From positions 13,084,611 through 13,148,610 of the forward strand of contig NC_092576.1 of NCBI RefSeq assembly GCF_037975245.1: a DNA stretch of 64,000 nucleotides. The letters run 5' to 3'. Of this stretch, positions 49,301 to 58,680 are shown one piece after another; within the stretch, counting starts at the first letter, position 1, and each line of letters begins with the position of its first letter. The position numbers were made by a program, and so were the translations under genes. Below the pieces are notes generated by a model, which saw only the letters and a list, made by a program, of their open reading frames with translations, made no database searches and had not been told where the DNA came from. The DNA comes from Apostichopus japonicus (taxonomy: Eukaryota > Echinodermata > Holothuroidea > Aspidochirotida > Stichopodidae).

Positions 49301-52300
49301 AAGAGAGACAGGTTGGTTGCGAGGGTTAAAGTTTCTGATTAACAAAGTTTATCGATCCGTAGGGTAATCGCGAATGTTCCGAGAAGTTGGGTATATGTTT
49401 GACTTCACCCGATACACACAGAGAACACAGTTACTACTGTAAATCTTAAAGTTTTGTACCAAAATGAAAACTTGGTCGTGCTCTATAATTCGGTAGCATG
49501 TGTTATTAGGATTACAGTTAGAACTGAGGATATGTGTAATTACAACAATTGTAGTTGTTGGGGTCTGTTGGGATTACAGATAGCCTCGGTTCTTACTGTA
49601 AACCTAATAGCACATGCTACCGATTTATCAGATTTGTCAGCACAATCCAGTTTTTAGTGGGGTACAAAACTTCATGATTTACAGTAGTTACTGTATTCTC
49701 TCTGTGAATCGGTTGTTGAATTCGGAAAACGAATCCTAGTGAATTCTCCTTCTTATCATTAAACTCATTACTTCTACCGATATTTGCATAATTCCTGCCA
49801 TAACCAGTTATTTAAAAAGGATCTTTGTGATTCTAAATACTTCTCAGATAAACCCGCTGAAGATCTCGAAACGATATTATCAGGAATCGCTTATGTAAGT
49901 CCACTTTCATGGGAACAAATCTAATTTCTGATTTGATACTCAGGTTATCTCAACAAAATATGATAGTTTAGGTACATTGTTTCCCTCATTGCATGCACGT
50001 AAATGTTATATATAGAAAAGGGGACACTTAATGTGTTTTTTGAAAAATATTCACGCAACGTGTTTTTTTACTTTAACTATCTATTTCCTTGTAGACAAAA
50101 TTCCCATCAACAATGGCTTGTAAACTTTTTCTTGAGTCAGTGACTTGCTGAACACATAGGCTATGTGTAGGCACTGCATGTGAAAAAGGATCAGGTCTCT
50201 AAAACATGCTTATGATACAGGTCTAAAGCAACGAAAATGATCAATGTTGGATACAGGCATACTTAATAATAATAAGAGAGATCAATATTCAATAAATATC
50301 CTTTATTTTATCGTAACAAGTATTTACTAGACCCACCAAACACCTTGTTATAACAACAACAAAAAAACAAACATAATTCATAGATGTCAGGGCAATACTA
50401 TCTCTGCCCTCAAATTTGAGATGTACCGTAAAGAATAAAATCACTTAATAATTTGACAAAATATTGTTTATTTTTTAGGACACAGGTGGAGACAACAGAA
50501 CAGACGAGGAAGTTAAAGTGTCAGCAGACGCTGTGCAGGAGGCAACTAGTGATGGCGAGTTTCTGGACGAGGATTCTGACAGGGTCGAATTAACAGTTTC
50601 TGCTTTAGAATCAGTTGTGGGAAGAGGTGTCTCTTCTATCGAGGTGAGAACAAGATTAATGTCCAAACGTTATAAGTATGTGTGTTAACTTTGCAGTACG
50701 TTAATAGAGAGAACTGACACTTGATATGCAAATTGTATTTCAAATAATATAAATTAAATTGTTTTACTTTCTTTTCATCAGGTTACTGAATCAGTGATAA
50801 GAGCAGTCAATAATTTGATTGAAGTAGACGGCGATGTTCGAGATCATGTAATAGCAGTCGGTGGTAGATTAGTTGAAGCCTTGGAGAAACAACTCAGAAA
50901 TTTTCAACAGAACGAAGGCAACTTTTCTCAGATTTATGGGAACATTGGCGTGGTCTCGATAAACGTTGTCCCGAGCAATGTCGGTGGCAGCCTAACATTT
51001 GCTCACGTACTCGAAGATGGTAGTAGGCGAAACGTCACCGGAGGCCTTAAAGGTGGAACAAATGAGATATACGGAGATGCCAGGGACGTACCACTAGAGC
51101 AAGTGATCACATCAATATCAGTACCAGCGAAGGTCCTCAAGTTACTTGATGGTAATAGTTACTATTATCATTCCATTCTGACTAACAAAAATGACAAGTT
51201 CCTACCTAGACATGCTTATATTTTGTCCTAAAATTTGAAATAAATTGAAACTTTCTTATTGGTAGAGTCTTTGATTCTATTATCTCAGCTTTACAAATGT
51301 TGTTCACGAGACTGACACTAGAGCAATACAGTATAAAATACTTCACTTACGTTTTATTTTCTAAGGAAAAAATGGATATCACATTGTATATTAAATAATA
51401 TAATGATACGTGTTTTTTTCAGGGATAACCACAGCTGAAAAATGTTAGTTAATTCGTCCTAGTAAATTTCACTTCAAGTTATCAGAAGATTGTAACGTGT
51501 ATCAAATCTCACAAATGGCATTTGAAAATGAGAAACTCTGAGTCCAGTCCTATTATCTATAACTCATGTAATAATCGAGTAAACAGAATTCATTTTGATA
51601 ACATTTTATAAATGTAGGCAGAATTCATTTGATCTATTAAAATAGGTACTGCAGATGTGGAAGTTCCTATAAGCTTCGTTATATATGATTCCGATACTCT
51701 ATTTACCCCATCGAAGCCGACCAGGCGGAAGAGGGCAACTGAGAGGATAGTCAGTCACATCATATCAACCATTCAAGATGACGATCATGATAAAGATGAC
51801 GATGAAGATAATGGAGATGATATTGATAATCCAGTAGAATATCCAATCATATCGCAATTTTTCACATTGGAGGTAATAAATAAAGAGCTTTTGTGATACT
51901 CTTACATGTTAACTCGTGTTTATTTATTTTCACTCATAATAGTTTGTAATTGTTTTAAGATAATTATGTAATTCATAGAAGTTTTGAGACATACAGGTGC
52001 TAAGCCTGCATGCTAAACTGTAAGTCCTTTTGTAGGTATATAATGAGTATATTAACAATAAGCATTTTTCTATACATTTTGCTTTTCCGAACCATTGCAA
52101 TATCTAGTACTACCTTTCATTTAATGAAAAAAACTCCACTCATAACTAACCTTGAATGACGATTTTTTTTTTTTACAGAATCTTAACGAAACAGAAGAAA
52201 AACTGGACAGCTCTTGTGTCGTCTGGTTATATAACGAAGACACGGATGAAGGATTTTGGTCCGATGAAAGCTGCGATATGTTATCGGACGATTCAGATCT

Positions 52301-55300
52301 TACCGTGTGTTCATGTAAACACATTGGCAGTTTTGCAGTGTTAATTGTAAGTCACAAACTTCAAAGAAATTTGTAAATAATCATAGCAAAAACGTCAGTA
52401 TAATATAGACGACAGGAATCCTACTCTTTTCAAGACAGGGCTCTATATTCTGTTGATATTGGAAATGATGAATATTGTCTAAATTTTTGTCGTTACATCT
52501 TCGCTTCGCTGTTATTCATTATCAACACTGGATCCCTATATCATTTGTGAAGAAATAATTATAATGATTTGACATCTTGTTACTTCCAAGAGAATCTTAC
52601 CGTAGCCAATTGACACGAAATATGTAAAGGAAAAAAACATAAAATAAAGCTCATATCAGCTTGAGATAATAATTGTGGTGCTCTTTTAGCATTGCTTGTA
52701 TGACGTATGCCTTACTGGAAGTTATCGCTCTTTGGAAAAAAACTTCTTGTACGTTACGTTCTTTAAGCTTGATTTAGTTAAAACAATGAATCGTGCTATA
52801 AAATGGTTTTGCATGCATGTACTCTTAGGATTACAGTAAGAACTGAGGATATGTGTAATTCCAACAAATACCTTTTGATGCATTTGTTGGGATAACATAC
52901 ATCCTCAGTTCTTACTGTAATCCTAATAGCACATGCTATGCTACCGATTTATCAGATTTGTCAGCACGATCCAGTTTTTACCGCGGTACGATTTTTTTTA
53001 AGATTTACGGTAGTTTCTGTAATCTCTTTGTGAATCGGGTGCTAATGTCTATGTAAGTGAGTGTTATTTCATTTTGAAGGCTTGGATGAGAAACTTGTCC
53101 ACACCTTTGTGAATCGATTGGGCACTAGTTTCAATTGTGGTGTCTAGATATCGCTTACTATGAATACTACAGAGACTCACCATTATTGAGAGGATATCTC
53201 CAGCAATCTAATCTCACAGAAATGAATGGTAGCTCACAGCAAAACAAGGGTGAATCATGTGTTGTTTTAATGTGATGGTAGAATGATCAATCTGCTAGTA
53301 ATATCAGACCTACTTCCCTCGTCTGTAATCAATAAATGTTGAGTTATATTATATTAAGATAACGTAACCTTCGTTCTTTTACAGAGAGTCGGTCCTCTAG
53401 AACCAGAGATTGCTCTCTACTACATAACATTCATTGGATCAATAATATCTGGGGTGTGTCTGATTTTCTGCATCGTAGCCTTTCTATCTATAAAGTAAGT
53501 ACCGTCATTCTTTATTCATTTATATGCATTCAAAATTTGATGAATCTATACACAAGATAAACCACATAACCATTAAAGAGATATAAATTGATAATGAACT
53601 AAAATACTGATTTGATTTTACAAGAAAACAAGAAGATAATTTCATTAAAATGACGATACATGAAAATATCATGATATCAAAGTCCAGACATTTTGCTCTG
53701 AGTTAAAGTTGTTTACAGTGGGAATTCAAATGGTCACAGTCCGCCTTTAGAGAAGATCCTGCTAGGATCAAGCATCCTGTCTCCCTGACGTATATCTAAG
53801 ATAATTGACTAGAAACATTGCCATTAAAAATTGCCAACAAATAAAATAAAAACTTAACTGGTTGATAATATTGTTTGCTCTTTTTTATTATTATTATTAT
53901 TTCAGATCACTTAGATCGAAGCATCCGACTCAAATCCATATCAACCTTTGTTTATCTCTTTTGGGTTTCTATGTTGCTTTCCTGGCTAGTCCTCTCGCTG
54001 TAGGGAAGAAACAACAATGTGCCGCGGTCTCCGCAATCATTCAATTCTTCTGTCTGGCTACGTTGGCTTGGATGTCAGCAGAAGCTTTGAATATGTATTA
54101 TTTGTTTCTCAAAGCTACGAAAGGGAGCATTCGTTACTTTACACCAATTTCGTGCATGGTTGTCTATGGTAAATATCTGTGTTACTGTCACGTATGGAAC
54201 TGTAACAATCGGCGATAGGTGTTTAAATGTACTACACGGAAAAGAGTCGTATAGCTCTAACCCTTACTTGAACTCATAGGTTTAAAAAGTACCGATGCTA
54301 GAAGTTCGCATCCTAATTGTGTTTCGGTCAAGCATAACGTTTACCTTCCATTCGACACTGTTTAATCAGGGAGTTGTTATGGAAAACAACTCCCTGTTTG
54401 AATGCAGTTCTCACCAACTTGTCGCAGATTCAAAAGAAGACTGGAAGGTTTTGGGAATAATAGGCTCTCACTTTCCTATTTGTTTTGTTCGATCACGTTA
54501 ATAGATACATCACAAGGTTGATGAAGGTTCAATTCTCCTGTTGGTACTTTCTTGGGGGTAGTGGAGTGGATCGTGGGGTGGTCATCAGTGAGAAGCTTCT
54601 TTGAAACATTTGTTGCGAACATACACGAAAAACATGTTTACTGAATGTAGAGGTTGATACAAAATTTATGTTATTCTTGCAAACAAAATTGAATGGAGTG
54701 AATTAGACACAGAGTATTAGGAGTGTAGCACTCTGAAACTATTTCATTTTTCGTCAATAAGTTCTGAATCATGTTAGCTTAGGATAGCTGTATATATATC
54801 TACATACATTCCGTGGTCCAGGGTGCTCATATATGTTGTGCTGGCGAGTACATTTCAATTATGCATATATAATCTGCTTGATTTGGATTTTCATCACATA
54901 ACTCAATTAATCACCCAGATAAACTATACGGAAATCACACTCCGCTATTTGTGTCTTATTTTGGACAGGTTCATCCTTAACATGCGCTATCCTGGTAGCT
55001 TTCCTTGACCGAAGCACAGACTATGTATCGGCTAACTAGTAAGTAATATATCTTTGGCAAAGAATTAAATTCATTTGTTCATTAATCGCATAAAAACACC
55101 TTTTTTTAATCCTTGCCAGAGCACATCTGACTGGCCTCACCTGGCCGGGACGTAGGCAGATTAACTCGTTTATTAACAGTAGAACAAATGCTTGTTTTTT
55201 GTTTCTGTTTTTTATTATTATTTTTTTGTTCGTTTCAGTGTGATACTTTACAGGATTACAAGTTCGTTCATTAATAGAGCCAATTAATTGAAGCAATTAC

Positions 55301-56275
55301 ACAGCAAAAAGAAAAAACAGAAATATAACACACGAAGAATAACTCGAGTTACAAAACTTGACAAACAATTCCAGTGCAATATAAATCCCTTTGAGTTAGG
55401 ATGATCCACAATAGTAACGTAGTAATATGCATTTAGTCTGAAATAACTCAATAGGCAAAGCAAACTATTACTTTGAAAGTTATATTTGCATACATCTTGC
55501 TCTTACGAAACTTCCACCGATGAATTTCTTACGAAACTTACAATGATGAATGCCTTTAAGCCATTTCCCACTCTCATAATAGAAACATGAATTACTTGTA
55601 TGTAGGCCTAATGTTGAGTAAACGCAGGGAAGTATGTACCTTCATTACATAATACAAAAATAAATATAGTAAGTATAATTCCAAATGTCAAATTAATACA
55701 ACGCATGACGCTTTGCATAATGTTTGTTTTATGTATTTAATACGAAAAGTAGCATACATTTTTATATTCTTTGTTTCCAAAGCTGTTTCATCCATCCTGG
55801 GTACGCCCTCTATTTCGGATTCCTGGCAGAGGTCGGTGCGATGTTTGTATTCAATTTGATCATATTCGTGATGGTCATCCGGAAAGTCCTCTGTCGTCCA
55901 GTGATGGTCAGTAAAGCAAAGGAACATGCTAAGAGGAATGAAATCATCATAAGAATTCGACATGGTGTTCTCTTCTGGTTCGTTCTCGGCCTCTCGTGGG
56001 TTTTTGGATTTCTAGCAGCTGTCGACCAATCAACTCTCATATTTGACTATCTGTATTGCATATGCATTGCCTTGCAAGGTTTTCTGATGTTTCTGCTACT
56101 TTGTGTAGCAAATCCTGACTTCAGAAAACGGTTTTCTGTGCAGACAAGAAGCGAGAGCAGTCAAAGCAATGGCACATCTAAACTTAGAAGTCCATCTACT
56201 GTAAAATCGACATCGGAAACCAACCAGAGTGAGATCTCTGGAAATAAGAATATAATCAAAACATCTACATGTTAA
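43253..56275 (+). CDS. Adhesion GPCR with N-terminal Ly6/uPAR-like domain (12 exons)
   Basis: Exons: 43,253-43,319; 45,874-45,999; 47,498-47,701; 49,848-49,894; 50,479-50,643; 50,782-51,151; 51,646-51,872; 52,179-52,346; 53,385-53,494; 53,906-54,168; 54,969-55,038; 55,783-56,275. All junctions agree in phase and sum to 2,310 nt (769 residues plus stop). Domains: signal peptide 1-22; LU three-finger-like domain about 23-130; GAIN about 135-458 with GPS at 415-458; seven transmembrane helices about 467-725; short Ser/Thr-rich tail. Adhesion GPCRs signal by exposing a tethered agonist after GPS; here the cleavage triad reads H450-I451-G452, so autoproteolysis is unlikely. RRKR at 353-356 precedes an acidic tract. 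7TM hallmarks present: ATLAWMSAEALNMYYLF (TM3), LGLSWVFGFL (TM6), LQGFLMFLLLC (TM7). Ligand unknown. Exon 1-3 linkage rests on phase only. Confidence 0.85.
43320..45873. other. aGPCR intron 1
   Basis: Holds the 75-base minisatellite (44,070-44,540) and a GA/G-rich tract (about 45,610-45,655). No further exon supported; frames near 45,047-45,423 on the minus strand lack domains. Confidence 0.5.
44070..44540. repeat. Minisatellite, period about 75 bases
   Basis: About six copies containing ACGTATTGACCACGGTTCTC and GGTATACTATGTTTGATATA. The CACGGTTCT core recurs at about 44,133, 44,207, 44,278, 44,353, 44,428 and 44,503. Confidence 0.85.
45874..45999 (+). CDS. aGPCR exon 2: first half of LU domain
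   Basis: Phase 1 to phase 1, 126 nt. GLECYLCEGVRNC opens the domain in the way Ly6/uPAR domains do (C-x-x-C near the start), then TACSDGLVC. Acceptor TTTTATCAG; donor G|GTGAGT. Confidence 0.75.
46207..46533. mobile_element. Palindromic MITE in aGPCR intron 2
   Basis: Element 46,214-46,526 begins CACCCGATACACACAGAG and ends with the imperfect inverse. Flanks CCCTTGA and CCGTTGA match at six of seven bases. An inner palindrome (GAACTGAGGATATGTGTAAT and its inverse) surrounds a T-rich centre. Confidence 0.8.
46784..47438. mobile_element. Palindromic element with TACATGATCGTA repeats, 6-bp duplication
   Basis: Element 46,790-47,432 (643 bases) begins TATGGAACGCGAAAAGGACC and ends with the inverse, flanked by GTAAAG on both sides. 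About seven copies of GTACATGATCGTA in the right arm and four of the inverse in the left arm lie subterminally. A second inverted pair (GTGGCGTATGAATAT; GCAGACGCCAC) marks a further element or core at about 46,987-47,172. No coding capacity. Confidence 0.82.
47498..47701 (+). CDS. aGPCR exon 3: second half of LU domain
   Basis: 204 nt, phase 1 both ends. Reads VRGCIFP, EDNCLN and the closing FVCFCGTNLCNE, which is the C-x-C-x4-5-C-N ending typical of Ly6/uPAR three-finger domains. Acceptor TTATCTACAG; donor A|GTAAGT. Confidence 0.8.
47775..48130 (-). pseudogene. LINE C-terminal fragment in aGPCR intron 3
   Basis: Minus-strand translation across a few breaks gives AAHRRFRFFSLVARLQEDAP then PVGRPVTTLL and INLAQDRDTWRRSI, the C-terminal end common to many non-LTR elements. 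Antisense to the host gene. Confidence 0.65.
48219..48578. mobile_element. hAT-like MITE with 8-bp target duplication
   Basis: Element 48,227-48,570 (344 bases) starts CAGTGGCGTAGGAA and ends TTCCTACGCCCTTG, flanked by TTTACAAT at 48,219-48,226 and 48,571-48,578. G and C runs sit just inside the ends. Confidence 0.88.
49399..49722. mobile_element. Palindromic MITE in aGPCR intron 3
   Basis: Element 49,406-49,715 begins CACCCGATACACACAGAG; flanks TTGACTT and TTGAATT match at six of seven. Same family as 46,214-46,526. Confidence 0.8.
49848..49894 (+). CDS. aGPCR exon 4: start of GAIN subdomain A
   Basis: A 47-nt exon, phase 1 in and phase 0 out, reading NKPAEDLETILSGIAY. Acceptor ACTTCTCAG; donor TAT|GTAAGT. 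It was too short to be found by ORF length and is placed by splice sites and phase. Confidence 0.65.
50479..50643 (+). CDS. aGPCR exon 5: GAIN subdomain A
   Basis: 165 nt, phase 0. Acidic, helical-looking segment (DTGGDNRTDEEVKVSADAVQ; LTVSALESVVGRG). Acceptor TTTTTTTAG; donor GAG|GTGAGA. Confidence 0.7.
50782..51151 (+). CDS. aGPCR exon 6: GAIN domain
   Basis: 370 nt, phase 0 in and phase 1 out. Residues 204-326: VIRAVNNLIEVDGDV helices then beta-rich GNIGVVSINVVPS and VITSISVPAKVLKLL, the helix-to-strand change expected in GAIN. Confidence 0.78.
51423..51443 (+). CDS. Possible optional 21-nt micro-exon
   Basis: A strong acceptor (GTTTTTTTCAG) and a usable donor (AAAT|GTTAGT) bound 21 nt that are phase 1 on both sides and add ITTAEK between exons 6 and 7. 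It could be alternatively spliced. Not included in the 769-residue model. Confidence 0.3.
51646..51872 (+). CDS. aGPCR exon 7: GAIN with RRKR site and acidic tract
   Basis: 227 nt. Residues 327-402: VPISFVIYDSDTLF is a GAIN core strand motif. Next comes KPTRRKRATERI with a furin-type R-R-K-R, then an Asp-rich stretch (residues 371-388), before IISQFFTLE returns to the fold. The acidic part is predicted to be a surface loop. Confidence 0.78.
52179..52346 (+). CDS. aGPCR exon 8: GPS motif
   Basis: 168 nt, phase 0. Contains C415, W418, W429, C434, C446 and C448 in the GPS arrangement, ending CSCKHIGSFAVLI. Cleavable receptors have H-L/I-T/S at this point; here Gly replaces the nucleophile. Downstream SFAVLI is the start of the tethered-agonist (Stachel) segment. 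Confidence 0.88.
52765..53040. mobile_element. Palindromic MITE, left end lost (aGPCR intron 8)
   Basis: Third intronic copy of the CACCCGATAC family: the inner palindrome AGAACTGAGGATATGTGTAA and the right end GTGAATCGGGTG are kept, while the left terminus is missing or diverged. Confidence 0.75.
53385..53494 (+). CDS. aGPCR exon 9: TM1
   Basis: 110 nt, phase 0 in and 2 out. EIALYYITFIGSIISGVCLI continues the first helix; donor AA|GTAAGT. Acceptor TTCTTTTACAG. Confidence 0.82.
53906..54168 (+). CDS. aGPCR exon 10: TM2-TM3 and start of TM4
   Basis: 263 nt. IHINLCLSLLGFYVAFLA is TM2, the Cys of QQCAAV is the usual TM3 disulfide partner, and ATLAWMSAEALNMYYLF is the strongly conserved TM3 of adhesion GPCRs. 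Donor G|GTAAAT. Confidence 0.88.
54969..55038 (+). CDS. aGPCR exon 11: TM4 and ECL2
   Basis: 70-nt exon, phase 1 in, phase 2 out: GSSLTCAILVAFLDRSTDYV. With the end of exon 10 it makes one continuous TM4. Acceptor TTTTGGACAG; donor TA|GTAAGT. It joins exon 12 to give the ECL2 cysteine (NYCFIHPG). Confidence 0.75.
55783..56275 (+). CDS. aGPCR exon 12: TM5-TM7 and C-tail
   Basis: 493 nt ending TAA at 56,273-56,275. TM5 (VGAMFVFNLIIFVMV), TM6 (FWFVLGLSWVFGFLAAV), TM7 (YLYCICIALQGFLMFLLLC), then a 50-residue Ser/Thr/Asn-rich tail. The TM6-TM7 wording is diagnostic for adhesion-family receptors. Confidence 0.9.
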
Positions 56276-56700
56276 ATCACAGCAAACAAAAAATCTATGA
56301 ATTATCAGCATAAGTGATTTCAACTTCTAACTAGACAATTATATAGTTTAGATTATTAAGAAAAAAAAAACGACACTTTTCAGATGAACTTCAAATGATG
56401 ACTTTATCCATTTTGCTCTTCCAAGATATTTTTACAAGATACCACTAATTTTGGAAAAATTCATATCTTTGCGATACAAAATGCTATGAGAATTCAAACA
56501 AGTTGCAGCAGTTTAGCTCAGCGATCAATGTTAGTCAGCAAAACTTATATTTGAGCTGAACCAGATATAACCACACATGCATGTAATTAGCTGCTTCTAG
56601 AATGATACTTGGACTGATGGAAATTGCTAATTGTTACCTTACATTTTCACAAGGTTTCTCTAGGACGAACCAATAAAGCCCAATTATACAAAGTATCACG
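56276..56700 (+). other. aGPCR 3' UTR candidate
   Basis: AATAAA at 56,672-56,677 about 400 bases after the stop is a possible polyadenylation signal. No other feature seen. Confidence 0.4.
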
Positions 56701-56891
56701 GGGAAAAGAACATTTGGCAATGTAAATTTTAAGAGATTTACTCTGTTCCTCCAAGTGAATCACGAATGTTATAATACGCTTTAACTAATACTTATTAATA
56801 CAATATATTTGTTTCCATTTTAGCGAAATTGATTCCATTTTTATTATGTTTTTATTAGACGAAAGGTGTTTCAAAATGTTTGACAATACAA

Positions 56892-57715
56892 ATTAAAGTG
56901 GCATTGTATGTCATTTTTGTCATTGAAATATACAAATCATGTACAAAATTTCCTCTAATAAATAGTCCATTTTTACAACAATTGGACGGATTATGAGATT
57001 ATTATTGACTGGCAGGTTATCGAAAGGGCGCCAAAGATCCCACGCATGATTTTGGAATGAAATAAAAGGTCACGATTTTGGCCAAATTGATAAAAATTAT
57101 AAGGGTATAGCCTTACAAAATGGTCGAAATTGGCCCAAAAATGACGCTTCACAAATTTCACTTGGGACCCATATTTCGGATTCCCGTAGCTTATAAGCTC
57201 ATTTTCTTGAAGATTAAAGTGACATTGTATGGCATTTTACGCCCTTAAAATATTCAAGTCATGTTCGAAATGTCGTCATAATAAATAGTGTATTTTGCAA
57301 CAATGGGACGGATTATGGGATTATTATTGACTGGCATGTAATCAGACGGGCGCCAACGATCCCACGCGTGATTTGGAATGAAATAAAAAAGTCACGATTT
57401 TGGCCAAAATTTAGAAAAATCATAAGGGTATAGTTTTACAAAGTGATCAAATTTGGCCTTAAAAATGACACTTCTCAATTTCTGTTGGAAAGCATATTTC
57501 GGATTCACGAAGCTAATAAGCTGCTTTTCTTGAAGATAAAAGTGGCATTGTATGTTATTTTACGCCCTTAAAATATTCAAATCATGTTCGAAATTTCTCA
57601 TATTAAATAGTCCATTTTAGCAATGCTGGGACGGATTATAGGATTAATATTGACTTGCAGGTAATCGGAAGGGCGCCAACGATCCCACGATTTTGGCCAA
57701 CATTGAGAAAAATAG
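56892..57715. repeat. Tandem repeat, period about 321 bases
   Basis: Two full copies and a shortened third, starting at about 56,892, 57,213 and 57,535 (AAAGTGGCATTGTATG). Shared marks: GGGACGGATTATGGGATTA, GGGCGCCAACGATCCCACG and CACGATTTTGGCCAA. Copies are perhaps 85-90% alike. Confidence 0.88.
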
Positions 57716-58238
57716 TGAGTTTTGTAAGTATTAAACATGAGTCTCAGCTACACGCGTGTGTTAGACTCGACTTCGATAAGATAATTTAACTAAAAACAAA
57801 TCAAAACGAAAGCAAACAACAAAACAAAACAGAGAAAAGAGCAAAGAGCAAACCACAAACATCATTCTATCTGTCTTTGCTTTCCTCGCACATATCCACC
57901 ATATCTTCCTTATATTAACAGCCTTCTCTTTTTGAGCAAGAAGGGACGGTAGTATTCCGTTGTTAACACTATCCCCATCAACTCCCCCCCCCCCTCCACT
58001 AATACCCATCGTTTTCAGTCCCTCACCAACACCGTTCATTCATCATTTCTGATCTGGATATGCGATTAGTTGTCTCGCCTTGCATGTTTGCCATTAAATA
58101 TTTGGAGAAACTTAGAGCATTATTTCAGTCATGCATGTTAACATACCACATGTGTTTTTATAAAGTTGCCATATATTATCTTAATAAAATAGAACTGTTA
58201 ACAAACTGCTTATCCACTAGAGAGCCTGTGTAAGAGAA
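57716..58238. other. Intergenic DNA, nothing supported
   Basis: C-run near 57,985; no exon. Confidence 0.5.
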
Positions 58239-58680
58239 TGTGTAAAAGTAAGTTGGCCTGACGTTTCGATCTTAGCAGGATCTTCTTCAAAGGCTTCATA
58301 ACAAGAAACAGTAACAGAATGGACAAAAACAAGCACAAAATACAGACAGGTTAATGAGCATGGTGAACACAAAGTGCTTATTAGCTCTCATCCACCCTTT
58401 TTTTCTCCTCACACCGTTCTGTAGTTGACCTTCTCCAGTTTATTCCCTACCCCCTTCCCTTAATCCTCTCTTCGTTCCTCCACTGTTATCTCCTACCTCT
58501 CCTCTTCCCCTGTTGCTTTCTTCTCCTCATCCCTTGTCTACTAATCCCCTTACATTTATCTCTTTATTTTCACCATGCTCATTTTACCTGTCTGTATTCT
58601 GTGCCCGTTTTTACCTGTCATTTAGCCTTTGAAGAAGATCCTGCCAGGATCGAAACGTCAGGACAACTTACTTTTACACA
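58239..58680. mobile_element. Internally deleted Penelope derivative (inverted arms only)
   Basis: Starts TGTGTAAAAGTAAGTTGG and ends with the inverse, like the element at 3,538-5,687. A left arm of about 139 bases and a right arm of about 296 bases meet near 58,380 with no RT frame between. Hammerhead-like motifs remain at both ends, but the right one has TTTGAAGA instead of CTCTGAAGA, breaking the core. Confidence 0.85.
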
